Positions 41,101 to 49,779 are shown, counted from the first letter of the stretch. The stretch is 56,798 bases of DNA from Mesorhizobium qingshengii (GCF_027563465.1 NZ_JAPFQA010000024.1:1-56798), one strand, 5' to 3'. The notes: generated from the sequence alone by a model not told the origin. A program made the numbers and translations.

Positions 41101-43730
41101 TGGACGAGACAACCTACAAGACGCTGCTCGCCGTCGCCCGCGTGGTGCTGCACACGCGCAACGGCACCATCTTCGATCAGATCGAGCGGGCAGAAGCGGC
41201 TGCCCTGCAGGCGCGCGAACCCCTGCAGCCAGCAGGATCGCCGGTCCCGCGCGAACTGCCGCCGCTTACGCCGATGGTGACTGCCTTTGCCTCGCAGGCG
41301 GTGACGGATGCCAATGCCGACGGAAGCGGGCTCAGCCAGTGGAACGGCTTTGGCGGTTTCGACGGCGACGGGCGGCACTATGTCGTGCGCCTCGCCGGCC
41401 GGCGCACCACACCGCAGCCGTGGATCAACGTTGTCTCCAACGCTTCGTTCGGCTTCCATATCTCGGCCGAGGGTGCTGCCTTTACCTGGAGCCGCAACAG
41501 CCGCGATTACCAGCTGACACCGTGGTCGAACGACCCGGTCTCGAACCGACCGGGTGAGGGCCTCTACATCTACGATCAGGCCAGCGGCAAGGCGTTCTCG
41601 CCGCTCGCCGCCGTGGTGCGCGATCCCTCGATGACCTACGAGGCCTGGCACGGCCAGGGTTTCTCGACCTTCCGCTCCAGGCGTGGGCCGTTGTCGATGG
41701 ATCTTACCCATGTCGTCGACCCGGTCGATCCGGTGAAGGTTTCGCGGTTGCGCATCCAGAATTCCGGTTCGGTGCCGGCGCGGCTGCGTGTCTATGCCTA
41801 CGCCGAATGGGTGCTCGGCGGGCATCGGTCGCGCACGGCGGCAACCATCGTCCCGTCCCGCGACGCTGCCACCGGTGCGTTGCTGGCGCAAAACCCCTAC
41901 GGGCTCGATTTCAGCGAGCGGGTGGCCTTCCTGGCCGCCGACGGCGGCGTGCACTCGGTGACGACCGACCGCTCGGAGTTCCTCGGCCGGCATGGCACCA
42001 GCGAGCTTCCGCACGCGGTGCTGAGTGGCGCGGCACTTTCGGGCCGTGTCGAGGCTGGAGACGATCCTTGCGCGGCGATCGCCCGTGACATCGAGATTCC
42101 GGCCGGCGGCGACGTGACGCTGCTCTGGCTGCTTGGCGATGCCGAGTCCGTCGAGGAGGCCAGCGCCCTGGTGCAAAAGCACCGGGGCAAGGATTTCGAC
42201 AAGCGGCTGGCCGACAACGAGCGCGAGTGGCGCGGCTTTCTCGACACCATCCAGGTCGAGACGCCGGACAAGGCGCTCGACGCCATGGTCAACCACTGGC
42301 TGCCCTATCAGAGCCTGGCCTGTCGCATCCGCGCCCGCTCCGCCTTCTATCAGGCAAGTGGCGCCTTCGGCTTCCGTGACCAGCTGCAGGACACGCTGGC
42401 GTTGCTGGCGCATGATCCGCAACTGGCGCGTGACCAGATCCTCAACGCCGCGCGGCGGCAATTCCCCGAAGGCGACGTGCAGCACTGGTGGCTGCCGCGC
42501 ACTGGGGCCGGCGTGCGCACCATGATCTCCGACGACGTGGTCTGGCTGGCCCATGCCACGGCGCGCTATCTGCTGGTGACCGGCGACGCCGCCATCCTCA
42601 AGGAGCAGCTGCCCTTCATCGACGGGCAGGCATTGGGCGAGGGCGAGCACGATGCATTCTTCACTCCGGAAGTTTCGAAGAAGACGGCCTCGCTCTACGA
42701 TCATTGCGCGCGAGCGCTCGATCTCGCCATCAAGCGCAGCAGCCCCGCCGGGCTGCCGCTGATCCTTGGCGGCGACTGGAACGACGGCATGAACCGCGTC
42801 GGCGAGCAGGGCAAGGGCGAAAGCGTCTGGCTGGGCTGGTTCCTGCTGAAGACGCTGGGCGACTTCGCAGCCGTTGCCAAGACCGAGGGTGATGCCAAGC
42901 ATGCGCAAGCCTGGGCAAAGCATGCCGATGCGCTGAAGCGGGCGCTCGAGAGTACGGCATGGGACGGCGAATGGTACCGGCGTGGCAGCTTCGATGACGG
43001 CACGCCGCTCGGGTCGCGATCCCAGCAGGAGTGCAAGATCGACTCGATTGCCCAATCCTGGAGCGTGCTTTCGGGAGAGGGCGATCCGGCGCGGTCGACG
43101 ACGGCGATGGAGCAGGCGACGAAGCTGCTCGTCGACGACAAGCTCAAGATCGTCAAGCTGTTCACGCCGCCCTTCTCGAAGACGGACAAGGACCCGGGCT
43201 ACATCAAGAGCTATCCACCCGGCGTTCGCGAGAATGGCGGCCAGTACACCCACGCCGCCACATGGTTCGTCATCGCGCTCGCCGAGATGGGGCTCACCGA
43301 TGAGGCCTATCGCTGTTTCTCGATGCTGAATCCGGTCAACCATGCGACCGACGAGGCCTCGGCCGATCACTATCGCGTCGAGCCCTATGTGGTTGCGGCC
43401 GATATCTATGCCGGCGGCGACAAGGGCGGCCGTGGCGGCTGGACCTGGTACACCGGCTCCGCCGGCTGGCTCTACAGGGCGGCGGTCGAAGGCATCCTGG
43501 GCATCGAACGGCGTGGCAAGCGTGTCCAGTTCAAGCCGAAGCTCCCCAGCCACTGGGACGGGTATTCGGCGACCCTCAAGATGCTGGGGGCGGAACTCAG
43601 GGTTCGCGTCATCCGCGACAATAAGACCAAGACGGTTTCATTGGAGCTGAATGGGGCAAAGACCAAGGTTTCGACGGTTGAGCTGAAAAGTGGCGACGTT
43701 GCTGACGTCGTCATCAGAATCCCGGCCTGA
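35142..43730 (+). CDS. ndvB: Cyclic beta-1,2-glucan synthase
   Basis: A 2862-aa inner-membrane enzyme that initiates, elongates, trims and cyclises periplasmic beta-1,2-glucans from UDP-glucose. Its length agrees with NdvB/ChvB/Cgs (about 2830-2870). Membrane helices cluster at about 418-475 and 825-1000. The GT84 glycosyltransferase lies between them with a DAD motif near residue 634 (TLDADTRTT). A glycoamylase-like region follows near 1300-1550. The C-terminal GH94 phosphorylase domain has GFRDQLQDT near 2409 and HWWLP near 2448. A large antisense frame is a codon-bias shadow. The exporter ndvA follows 519 bp downstream. Needed for osmoadaptation and host interaction in relatives. Confidence 0.97.
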   Translation: MNIQTNPAQIEKTSASFPAITEEPIRSNFLPEERLRVLGESLAKGDLTDLFGLAPFDFQARIRDSAKRILEVYRSTNAAQARGETITPAAQWLLDNNYLVEETIFQVKRDLPRRFYRQLPTLKMPDGGSVPRALALAWTYVAHSDSSVSATMFKSIVQGFQSVEPLKIGELWALPSLLRFVLIENLRRLAVRVNRTRQMRQIANDVADRVLATDDTPNRQAILSNFSAHAQDTTFATQLLYRLRDGSQNAGKALEWLEGELEKTGSDAEEIIISEHHTLSSGNVTTGNIIRGLRLINDVDWTVWFEGVSRIDTVLRERTDFAALDFFSRDQYRTAIEELARRSNLSEYRVAEKAIELAGHAASGTIPGDGGGDAAPAASAHTDVGFFLVGPRRLELEKAIGYRPTVSQTTKRAFRKTGWLGIVVPVFALTALLLVLSGNALANLGLSVPSIVLMLALFAVPASEGALAFFNTVVSLFLKPTRLVGYDYKHGVPHEARTLVVVPSLIGSRDDVEENIRNIEVHHLANTADEIYFALLSDWPDSKTEIDAADTEILEFARAEIARLNARYPSQGAPRFYILHRRRLFNAAQGAWMGWERKRGKLHELDLLLRGDSDTTFLPLDVPLPENVVHVMTLDADTRTTRDAVATLVGKLCHPLNRPHFDATKRVVTAGYTILQPRITASLTSGDDASFFQRVFSANRGLDPYVFAVSDLYQDVFGDGSFTGKGLYHVDAFEAALQGRIEENTILSHDLLEGALARSALVTDVELVEDYPTRYSVDASRHHRWARGDWQLLGFILDPRSGVPALSRWKMIDNLRRSLTPIFWVMAAIAGWTLLPFTQAAQWQALLILSLFMAPTFDVVNAILPKSGDQTPRGHFSALARDVAFGTAMVALKIVLMAHLAWMMGDAIVRTLYRLFVSRQNLLEWRTASQAHKSGDNDLGSYYGMMYGAVIIGFVGLAIPVLADSTGAFVAFFFALFWIASPAIAAWISRSAETEDRLRISAADIHALRTVARRTWHYFESFVTAEHHNLPPDNFQESPAPVVAPRTSPTNIGVYLLSVVSARDFGWISLSDAITRIDATMTTIEGMPRDRGHLFNWYDTTTLKPLYPLYISAVDSGNLAGHLVAVAAACAEWAEAPSVHLQGDFEGILDTVTILSESLDDLPDDRRQLRPLRQRLADRLDGMRRAVDTIKAQPEMASIRTINLAVLAGEIRKLAAAIHTEAASAQSDIIVDWAARLEASCEAHVHDAHSDDNAVEALRAKLLTLRERTRRFAFEMDFSFLMRPERKLLSIGYRVEEHQLDESCYDLLASEARLTSLFAIAKGDLPTEHWFRLGRPIVEIGFQGALMSWSGSMFEYLMPPLVMKEPQGSILNQTSKLIIKRQIQYGRQKNVPWGISEAAYNARDRELTYQYTNFGVPGLGLKRGLGQNTVIAPYATVLAAQFNPREAVQNLARLREVGALGRHGYYDAVDFTPQRVPEGTDHVVVQNYMAHHSGMSIVAVADAIFEGRMRDRFHSDPVIESAELLLQERAPRDIPTATVRTEADERAKDETEIESPDTRIVLDPLRALRSTSVMSNGRYSVMVTATGSGYSRWGDLSVTRWQPDPTEDRLGSYIFLRDADTGDWWSATAEPKRAAEEKAQTLFSDDKASFVKSVGTLRSEVECIVISEGNGEGRRVTLYNDGPSDRHIEVTSFAELVLGLEASDNAHPAFSKMFVETEIASNNGAIFATRRKRETSEPDVAMVHFVTDPSGSARDAEAETDRRAFIGRGRTIVDAAAFDPGARLGGHSGFTLDPVASLRRQVRVPANKKISLTFWTVVGASRTELEEAVARLDHPESFARQAMLAWTRSQVQTRHMGLSLTDAANVQKLARYLIYPDPFLRLPAESIASGLGKQSSLWPTSISGDFPIFLVRIGDVADLEIVAQALRFQEYMRTRGMMIDFVVVNEQASSYVQDLQRAVETLCENSRLRGKELGPRQHIFAVRRDLMDETTYKTLLAVARVVLHTRNGTIFDQIERAEAAALQAREPLQPAGSPVPRELPPLTPMVTAFASQAVTDANADGSGLSQWNGFGGFDGDGRHYVVRLAGRRTTPQPWINVVSNASFGFHISAEGAAFTWSRNSRDYQLTPWSNDPVSNRPGEGLYIYDQASGKAFSPLAAVVRDPSMTYEAWHGQGFSTFRSRRGPLSMDLTHVVDPVDPVKVSRLRIQNSGSVPARLRVYAYAEWVLGGHRSRTAATIVPSRDAATGALLAQNPYGLDFSERVAFLAADGGVHSVTTDRSEFLGRHGTSELPHAVLSGAALSGRVEAGDDPCAAIARDIEIPAGGDVTLLWLLGDAESVEEASALVQKHRGKDFDKRLADNEREWRGFLDTIQVETPDKALDAMVNHWLPYQSLACRIRARSAFYQASGAFGFRDQLQDTLALLAHDPQLARDQILNAARRQFPEGDVQHWWLPRTGAGVRTMISDDVVWLAHATARYLLVTGDAAILKEQLPFIDGQALGEGEHDAFFTPEVSKKTASLYDHCARALDLAIKRSSPAGLPLILGGDWNDGMNRVGEQGKGESVWLGWFLLKTLGDFAAVAKTEGDAKHAQAWAKHADALKRALESTAWDGEWYRRGSFDDGTPLGSRSQQECKIDSIAQSWSVLSGEGDPARSTTAMEQATKLLVDDKLKIVKLFTPPFSKTDKDPGYIKSYPPGVRENGGQYTHAATWFVIALAEMGLTDEAYRCFSMLNPVNHATDEASADHYRVEPYVVAADIYAGGDKGGRGGWTWYTGSAGWLYRAAVEGILGIERRGKRVQFKPKLPSHWDGYSATLKMLGAELRVRVIRDNKTKTVSLELNGAKTKVSTVELKSGDVADVVIRIPA

Positions 43731-43746
43731 CGCATGTCGCCTGGTG

Positions 43747-43779
43747 GCTCGCCCTCGGGTTGACCCCCGGGGGGCGAGC
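43747..43779 (+). terminator. Hairpin downstream of ndvB
   Basis: GCTCGCCC (43747-43754) pairs with GGGCGAGC (43772-43779), 17 bp past the ndvB stop. There is no T-run, so termination is probable but unproven. Confidence 0.5.
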
Positions 43780-44249
43780 GGTCTTCGGGACGGCGACACG
43801 ATGGAACAAGCACCAGGCCGGTTGGCGCCGCGATCGAGAACGCGACCCGGATTAGGACCGATAATTATTTATAATCAATGCTTTGATGCGCTCCGCCTGG
43901 GCGTTCCCCCCGCGGTGGATCCTGGCCTCCCGGCGATCCTTGGGAGCCGCCAGGGCGCGTTACTTTACCCGTACTGTTCAGAACGCGATTTCAGCCCCTG
44001 GTCATCCGCCCGACATCCTTCGTGATTAAAATTTCGGCAGCACGAGCCGTCTGCCATGATTCCGCCGCATGCCTGACATTTTACCTTACTTCTCAAACCG
44101 TTAGATGATCACGGCAGATTTCGGAACGTCGCCATCTTTTGTTCGCTCTAAGGGAACTGAAGAGGTACACGGCCATTGTTTTGCGACGTATCAAGCGGTA
44201 CGGGTTGAATGATGCAGTGCACAATAAACAGCGTGGCGGAGTAACTGGG
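43780..44249. other. ndvB-ndvA intergenic region, no gene seen
   Basis: A long spacer containing an AT-rich patch (AATTATTTATAATCAA near 43862) that could carry the ndvA promoter. No coding sequence or RNA gene is supported. Confidence 0.45.
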
Positions 44250-46031
44250 GTGACCCTTCTGCAAATCTACTGGAGAGCGCTCGGTTATCTGGCCGAAGAC
44301 AGGAAACGCGTCGCGTTGATCTGTTCGGCCAACGTCGCTCTCGCCATCATCGCCATTCTCGAGCCGATCATGTTCGGCCGGGTGATCGATGCGATTTCCG
44401 AGCGCGGTTCCGTGTTTACCACGCTTGCCCTGTGGGCGGGCCTGGGCGCCTTCAACATCGTCGCCTTCGTTCTGGTTGCGCGCGGCGCCGACCGCTTCGC
44501 CCACAAGCGGCGCAGCGAGGTGCTTTGCCAGTCTTTCGAGCGCGTGATCACCATGCCGCTCGCCTGGCACCATCAGCGCGGCACATCCAACGCCTTGCAC
44601 ACGCTGTTGCGCGCGGTCGAGACGCTGTTCAGCCTGTGGCTCGAATTCATGCGTCAGCATCTGTCCACTGCCGTTGCCCTTGTCCTGTTGGTGCCGACGG
44701 CTATCAGCATGGATCTGCGCATGTCGCTGGTCCTGCTGGCGCTCGGCGTGCTCTATGTCGGCATCGGCCGGCTGGTGATGAAGCGCACCAAGGAAGGTCA
44801 GGCCGCCGTGGAGCGCCACTATCACCAGGTGTTCGCGCATGTCACGGATTCGGTCAGCAACGTCGCCGTGCTGCAGAGCTACAACCGCCTCGGCCATGAG
44901 GCTGATACGCTGCGCCGCTACGTCAAGAACCTGCTCGACGCCCAGAACCCGGTGCTCGACTGGTGGGCGATGGCCAATGCGCTGCACCGCCTGTCGTCGA
45001 CCATTTCAATGATGGTGGTGCTTTTGATCGGTGCCTATCTGGTCACCCATGGCCAGCTGCGCATCGGCGACGTCATCGCCTTCACCGGCTTTGCCACGCT
45101 GCTGATCGCCCGGCTCGACCAGATGTCGGCCTTCGCCAACCAGATTTCCGAGGCCCGCGCCAAGCTCGAGGACTTCTACCATCTCGAGGATTCCGCCGCT
45201 GACGCCGCCGAGCCGGATGGCTTGCGCGATCTGGCCAACGTCACCGGCCATGTCCGCTTCGAGAATGTCGGTTTCGAATTCGCCAATTCGGGACAAGGCA
45301 TCGACGACGTGTCGTTCGAGGTTCAGGCCGGTCAGACGGTCGCCATCGTTGGCCCGACAGGCGCCGGCAAGACCACGCTCATCAACCTTTTGCAGCGCGT
45401 CTTCTCGCCGTCCCATGGGCGTATCCTGATCGACGGCATCGACACCCGCACCGTGACCCGCAAGTCGCTGCGTCATTCGATCGCCACCGTGTTCCAGGAT
45501 GCCGGCCTCCTCAACCGCTCGATCGAGGACAACATCCGCGTCGGCCGCGCCGATGCTACCAATGACGAAATCCATGCCGCCGCCAACGCGGCTGCCGCGC
45601 AGGACTTCATCCTGGCCAAGAGCAGCGGCTACGATACGCTGGTTGGCGAACGCGGCGGCCAGCTGTCGGGTGGCGAGCGCCAGCGCATCGCCATTGCCCG
45701 CGCCGTACTGAAGGACGCACCGATCCTGGTGCTCGACGAGGCGACCAGCGCTCTCGACGTCGAGACCGAGGACCGCGTCAAGGAAGCGATCGACGAATTG
45801 CGGCGCGACCGCACCACCTTCATCATCGCCCACCGCCTGACCACCGTTCGCGACGCCGATCTGGTTGTGTTCATGGACAAGGGCAGGGTGGTCGAGATGG
45901 GCGGCTTCGCGGAACTGTCGATGCGCAATGGCCGCTTTGCCAGCCTGCTGCGTGCCGGTGGCCTGCTCAACGACGAGGAGGTTCGCCGCCTCAGCCGCAC
46001 CGTGCAGCAGCAGCAGGAAGCCGCCGCCTGA
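44250..46031 (+). CDS. ndvA: Cyclic beta-1,2-glucan ABC exporter
   Basis: A 593-aa fused half-transporter. Six membrane helices (about residues 18-320) precede an ATPase domain with Walker A GPTGAGKTT near 367-375, signature LSGGERQR near 475-482 and Walker B ILVLDEAT near 495-502. It exports cyclic glucan made by NdvB to the periplasm. I chose the GTG at 44250 because GGAG ends 8 bp before it and the product then matches the NdvA N-terminus (TLLQIYWRALGYL); an upstream ATG at 44139 would add 37 atypical residues. Confidence 0.95.
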   Translation: MTLLQIYWRALGYLAEDRKRVALICSANVALAIIAILEPIMFGRVIDAISERGSVFTTLALWAGLGAFNIVAFVLVARGADRFAHKRRSEVLCQSFERVITMPLAWHHQRGTSNALHTLLRAVETLFSLWLEFMRQHLSTAVALVLLVPTAISMDLRMSLVLLALGVLYVGIGRLVMKRTKEGQAAVERHYHQVFAHVTDSVSNVAVLQSYNRLGHEADTLRRYVKNLLDAQNPVLDWWAMANALHRLSSTISMMVVLLIGAYLVTHGQLRIGDVIAFTGFATLLIARLDQMSAFANQISEARAKLEDFYHLEDSAADAAEPDGLRDLANVTGHVRFENVGFEFANSGQGIDDVSFEVQAGQTVAIVGPTGAGKTTLINLLQRVFSPSHGRILIDGIDTRTVTRKSLRHSIATVFQDAGLLNRSIEDNIRVGRADATNDEIHAAANAAAAQDFILAKSSGYDTLVGERGGQLSGGERQRIAIARAVLKDAPILVLDEATSALDVETEDRVKEAIDELRRDRTTFIIAHRLTTVRDADLVVFMDKGRVVEMGGFAELSMRNGRFASLLRAGGLLNDEEVRRLSRTVQQQQEAAA

Positions 46032-46050
46032 TCGGGTAGCGCTGCCTCCG

Positions 46051-46073
46051 CCTTCTCCCACAGAGGGAGAAGG
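46051..46073. terminator. Palindromic hairpin after ndvA
   Basis: A 23-bp near-perfect palindrome beginning CCTTCTCCC and ending GGGAGAAGG, 20 bp past the ndvA stop. It resembles the arms of the element at 25926-26112 and likely ends ndvA transcripts. Confidence 0.55.
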
Positions 46074-46138
46074 CAAGACCCGCCTGCGACACCACCGCTC
46101 GATTGCCCCAAACGCGACGGCGGTCTATGTAGAGCCGC

Positions 46139-46897
46139 ATGAGCGACATGACTTCACGCCCGACCGGCTGGATGGATATTGCCAACCCGACGCGCTTTGT
46201 CGGGCTGGCCGACAAGGTCGTGCCATGGCTGGCGACGATCGCCGCGCTCATCCTCGCCATCGGGCTCTATATGAGCTTCGCCGCGCCCGAGGATTTCCAG
46301 CAGGGCATCACCGTCCGCATCATGTACCTTCACGTGCCTTTCGCCTGGCTCGCCATGATGTGCTACACGCTGATGGCGGTCTCCGCGCTTGGCACGCTGG
46401 TCTGGCGGCATCCGCTGGCCGATGTCGCGCTGAAATCCGCGGCCCCCATCGGGGCTGTCTTCACCGCGCTGGCGCTGGTCACCGGTTCGATCTGGGGCAA
46501 GCCGATGTGGGGCACCTGGTGGGTCTGGGATGCGCGGCTGACTTCGGTCTTCGTGCTGTTCCTGATGTATCTCGGCATCATCGCGCTGACCCGTGCGCTC
46601 GACGATGCCGGACGCGCCGCCTGGGCCGCCGCCATCATCACGCTGGTCGGCTTCATCAACATCCCGATCATCAAATTCTCGGTCGACTGGTGGAACACGC
46701 TGCACCAGCCGGCCTCGGTGTTCCGGCTCGGCGGGCCGACCATTGATCCCAGCCTGCTGTGGCCGCTGCTGGTCATGGCTGTCGGCTTCACGGTGCTGTT
46801 CTTCGCACTGCACCTGATGGCGATGCGCACCGAAATCCGCCGCCGCCGGGTGATCGCAATGCGTCGCGTCGCCGCCAGGCAGGCCGAGCGGATCTAA
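46139..46897 (+). CDS. ccmC: Haem exporter/handling protein CcmC
   Basis: A 252-aa six-helix membrane protein. The tryptophan-rich periplasmic motif WGTWWVWDARLT (about residues 124-135) and flanking histidines H65 (YLHVPF) and another in NTLHQPAS near 188 bind haem passed to CcmE in cytochrome c maturation system I. ccmA and ccmB are not beside it in this window; nothing shows what it is co-transcribed with. Interestingly a c-type cytochrome occurs at 53331. Confidence 0.93.
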   Translation: MSDMTSRPTGWMDIANPTRFVGLADKVVPWLATIAALILAIGLYMSFAAPEDFQQGITVRIMYLHVPFAWLAMMCYTLMAVSALGTLVWRHPLADVALKSAAPIGAVFTALALVTGSIWGKPMWGTWWVWDARLTSVFVLFLMYLGIIALTRALDDAGRAAWAAAIITLVGFINIPIIKFSVDWWNTLHQPASVFRLGGPTIDPSLLWPLLVMAVGFTVLFFALHLMAMRTEIRRRRVIAMRRVAARQAERI

Positions 46898-46954
46898 GGC
46901 GCGATTGCGACGGTGCACCGACAGATCAAGCGTTCATCGTCTCTGAACAGCTTG

Positions 46955-47245
46955 TCATTTCTGCAGATTGTGAACCTCGAACGCGGTCTCCTGAGGCGGC
47001 GAGATGAACCCACCCTTGATGCCCGTTTTCATTTGAGGCATCAGGATATCGTCCCGGAACTGCTCCCAACTCTTCTTGGATTCGTGAACCGCAACAATTG
47101 ACCAGCCACCGGCCGACGGGCCGGCAACATGGAAGACTTGGCCTTTTGGCAGGCTTTTTCCGCCTGCTGGATGAACCGCCGCGATTGACGCCTCGTACTG
47201 CTCTTTCGTGCCGCCAGGAAAATAATGCGTGATTGCGTAAGCCAT
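46955..47245 (-). CDS. Small ABM-like dimeric alpha-beta barrel protein
   Basis: A 96-aa protein (MAYAITHYFPGGTKEQYEAS at start) with the betaalphabeta pattern of antibiotic-biosynthesis-monooxygenase-like domains; GWSIVAVHESKKSWEQF near 46-62 is the typical strand-helix step. The start is well defined by GGGAGG 9 bp upstream on its strand. Function unknown. Confidence 0.7.
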   Translation of the reverse strand: MAYAITHYFPGGTKEQYEASIAAVHPAGGKSLPKGQVFHVAGPSAGGWSIVAVHESKKSWEQFRDDILMPQMKTGIKGGFISPPQETAFEVHNLQK

Positions 47246-47391
47246 TTTTGTTTTCCTCCCGAGCAAGCCGCAAACCATCCAATGGCCGGCTTGCTGAAGC
47301 CAGATTGACGCAAGGGAACACCGGGGACAAGCAGGACCTTAGACAGGGTCGACCATGCACCATGCCCTGGACACGGGTTTGGATGTTCGCG

Positions 47392-48453
47392 TCAGCCGGT
47401 GCGGCCGCGTGCAGCCACCGGCAGCGTTTCCAGCACCTTGTCGCCGTCGATCAGATTGACCTCGTTGAACAGATTGGTGACGACGCAGCAATGGTCGGGC
47501 ACGACGCGGACGCGTTCACCGATGCGCAGCTTACCGTCGCCCGAAAGGGTGACGGTGCCGTGCTCCTCGCTCAAGCCGGTCACCCGCGCACCCGACACGC
47601 CGAGCAGCTCGCCGAAATCGGCGAGCCCCAGCGTGTCGCTTGACAGCGCCTTGCTGCCGGCATCGAGAATGGCGCGGGTCGGCGTCGGATGGCTGACCAC
47701 CGTCGACAGCACCGTCAGCGCGCAATCGTCGAGAGTGCCGACGCCTTTGGCGACCTGATAGCGATCGAGATAGATGTAAGTGCCGGGGCGGTACTCGGTG
47801 ACGACCGATGCGTCGCTGGAGCGCCACATGTCCGGCGTGCCGCCGCTGGAGATGCGTTCGCAGGCGAGGCCCGATGCGGCCAGCGCCTGCCTGGCGTCAG
47901 CAAGCCAGGCCTCGGCCTCGGCCGCGCGGCCGACGGCCGGATAGGTCATCAGCCCGCCGAAGGCGAGGCCGCCAGCCTTGTCGATCCGTCTTGCCAGCGC
48001 AACCGCTTCGCCGGCTGTCTGCACGCCGCAGCGGCCCATGCCGGTGTCGCATTCGACCAGCACCGGCAGACGATGGCCGGCGTCGGTGAAAGTCGCCGCA
48101 AGCCCTTCCAGCGTCTCCAAACTGTCCGCCGTCACCGAAAGGGTGACACGGCGATGCAATGCCAGAAGCCGCTCCAGCTTGGCGCGGCCTAGGATGTTGT
48201 AGGGAAGAAAAATGTCGGCAAGGCCTGCGTCGGCCATCACTTCGGCCTCGCCGATCTTCTGGCAGGTGATGCCGACGGCGCCGGCCGCGACCTGTTTCTT
48301 CGCCCAGTAGGGCAATTTGTGCGTCTTGATATGCGGCCTCAGCTTCAACCCGTTCTTGTTGGCATGGGCCTGCGCGCGGGCAATGTTGGCTTCGGCGCGC
48401 GCCGCGTCGATCAGGATCGAGGGCGTATCGAGGTCGTGGATGGTCGGCATCAT
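47392..48453 (-). CDS. DSD1/D-threonine aldolase-family PLP enzyme
   Basis: A 353-aa fold-type III PLP enzyme. The PLP lysine is K43 in RPHIKTHK. The late PDHCC (319-323) matches the His/Cys metal site of D-threonine aldolases and eukaryote-type D-serine dehydratases. Either reaction is possible; beta-hydroxyaspartate aldolases are close relatives. It is divergent from the D-lyxose isomerase-like gene with 282 bp between, where repeat copy C lies. Confidence 0.85.
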   Translation of the reverse strand: MMPTIHDLDTPSILIDAARAEANIARAQAHANKNGLKLRPHIKTHKLPYWAKKQVAAGAVGITCQKIGEAEVMADAGLADIFLPYNILGRAKLERLLALHRRVTLSVTADSLETLEGLAATFTDAGHRLPVLVECDTGMGRCGVQTAGEAVALARRIDKAGGLAFGGLMTYPAVGRAAEAEAWLADARQALAASGLACERISSGGTPDMWRSSDASVVTEYRPGTYIYLDRYQVAKGVGTLDDCALTVLSTVVSHPTPTRAILDAGSKALSSDTLGLADFGELLGVSGARVTGLSEEHGTVTLSGDGKLRIGERVRVVPDHCCVVTNLFNEVNLIDGDKVLETLPVAARGRTG

Positions 48454-48613
48454 CTGTCACCCTGTGAAAATCCGCAGGGGTTATGACCCTGAAAGCGCGC
48501 GATGTCACGCGGCCAGCCGAGTGGATCTGTGGTCCATGCGCTCAGGCCGCAAGGCGGCGCCGGGCGGTGAGATGGATCGACACCGCATCGGCGTTCGGCT
48601 ATGCGGTTTACCA

Positions 48614-48664
48614 ATGCATGTCGTCCAAAAGTGCGTGGCGGTTTTGAGACAACGACAGGCATGC
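48614..48664. repeat. Dispersed palindromic repeat, copy C
   Basis: A 51-bp element beginning ATGCATGTCGT and ending ACGACAGGCATGC, with core GTGCGTGGCGGTTTTGAG. Its layout is the same as copies at 4381-4426 and 17506-17549. It lies in the divergent region between the PLP enzyme and the isomerase gene. Confidence 0.7.
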
Positions 48665-48735
48665 TAACAAGCTGGAGCGTATCGCGTGAACTCCGTCGGA
48701 CGCCACACGCTTGAGCAAAGTCGACACGAAGGACC

Positions 48736-49428
48736 ATGACCATGAAACGCTCCGCCATCAACGACATCATCCGCGAAGCCGACGCTTTCATCCGCTCGTT
48801 CGGCTACATCATGCCGCCCTTCGCCTATTGGTCGCCCGAGGAAATGAAGGCGCGCCAGGTCGATTCCTCGGCCATCTTTACCTCCCGGCTCGGCTGGGAC
48901 ATCACCGATTACGGCCAGGAGAAATTCAAGGAGCTCGGTCTGTTCCTGTTCACCGTTCGCAATGGCCGCTACGAGGACATGAAGAAGGGCATGGGCATGC
49001 TCTACGCCGAGAAGATCATGATCTCGCGCAAGGACCAGCTGTCGCCGATGCACCGCCACAACATCAAGGCCGAGGACATCATCAACCGTGGCGGCGGCAA
49101 GCTGGTGCTGGAACTGTTCATGCACGATCGCGACGGCGGCATCGATCCCAAGGCCGAGGTGTCGGTGCCTGTCGACGGAACCATCCACAGGCTGCCGGCG
49201 GGCGGGCTGCTGAAGCTCGACCCGGGCCAGAGCGTCACGCTGCTGCCTGGCGTCTGGCACGCCTTCTGGGCCGAGGGCAAGGATGTGCTGATCGGCGAGG
49301 TGTCGACCGTCAACGACGATCTTACCGACAATGTCTTCCGCGAGCCGATCGGACGCTTCTCCAACATCGACGAGGATACAGCGCCGATGCACCTGCTGGT
49401 GTCCGACTACGAGAAGTGGCTGGGCTAG
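48736..49428 (+). CDS. D-lyxose/D-mannose isomerase-family cupin enzyme
   Basis: A 230-aa cupin sugar isomerase. The metal site shows H106 and H108 (SPMHRHNIKAEDI), E113 and a later His in GVWHAFW near 173. This is the D-lyxose ketol-isomerase family (EC 5.3.1.15 type). Substrate preference is inferred. The ATG at 48736 follows GAAGGACC; one at 48742 is also in frame. No sugar transporter lies beside it in the window. Confidence 0.8.
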   Translation: MTMKRSAINDIIREADAFIRSFGYIMPPFAYWSPEEMKARQVDSSAIFTSRLGWDITDYGQEKFKELGLFLFTVRNGRYEDMKKGMGMLYAEKIMISRKDQLSPMHRHNIKAEDIINRGGGKLVLELFMHDRDGGIDPKAEVSVPVDGTIHRLPAGGLLKLDPGQSVTLLPGVWHAFWAEGKDVLIGEVSTVNDDLTDNVFREPIGRFSNIDEDTAPMHLLVSDYEKWLG

Positions 49429-49502
49429 ATCCAGACGCTAAGGCGCCCGCCGGGGTCGGCGCTCAAGGTCGCCTCAATGACAGCAGCCTGGCGCTGGCTG
49501 CA

Positions 49503-49710
49503 CGCTCGTCCTGCACAGGCAGGATGAACTGATCGGCACGTCCGCCTTGGCCAGCGCCACCGCGAGCCTTTCCTGCCGCGCCGGCAGTTCTTCGCTCTCG
49601 CCACGCCGTTCCAGGCATTCCACCAGCCCGTGCAGCGCCCAGACATTGTTCGGATGCTGGGCGCAGCGCTGCACCTTGCCGCTCAGGCCCAGATCGTCGT
49701 GGTAGACCTC
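49503..49710 (-). pseudogene. Gene-end fragment, copy 1 of a direct repeat
   Basis: On the minus strand this stretch reads VYHDDLGLSGKVQRCAQ then NNVWALHGLVECLERRGE and ends near ADVPISSSCLC. It looks like the C-terminal part of a tetratricopeptide-repeat-like protein cut off from its beginning. A close copy sits at 50626-50833, 1123 bp away, same orientation. There is no proper start, so it is taken as a remnant. Confidence 0.65.
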
Positions 49711-49779
49711 AGGGCGACGACAGGTCGCGGTTTTTGTTTTGGTGCTGATGGGATGCGAAGGGCGGCGCGCCAGCCGCCC

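Noticed and set aside
48454..48735. Possible gene in the gap before the D-lyxose isomerase-like gene
   Set aside because: Only short frames without ribosome sites are present, and part of the gap is palindromic repeat copy C.
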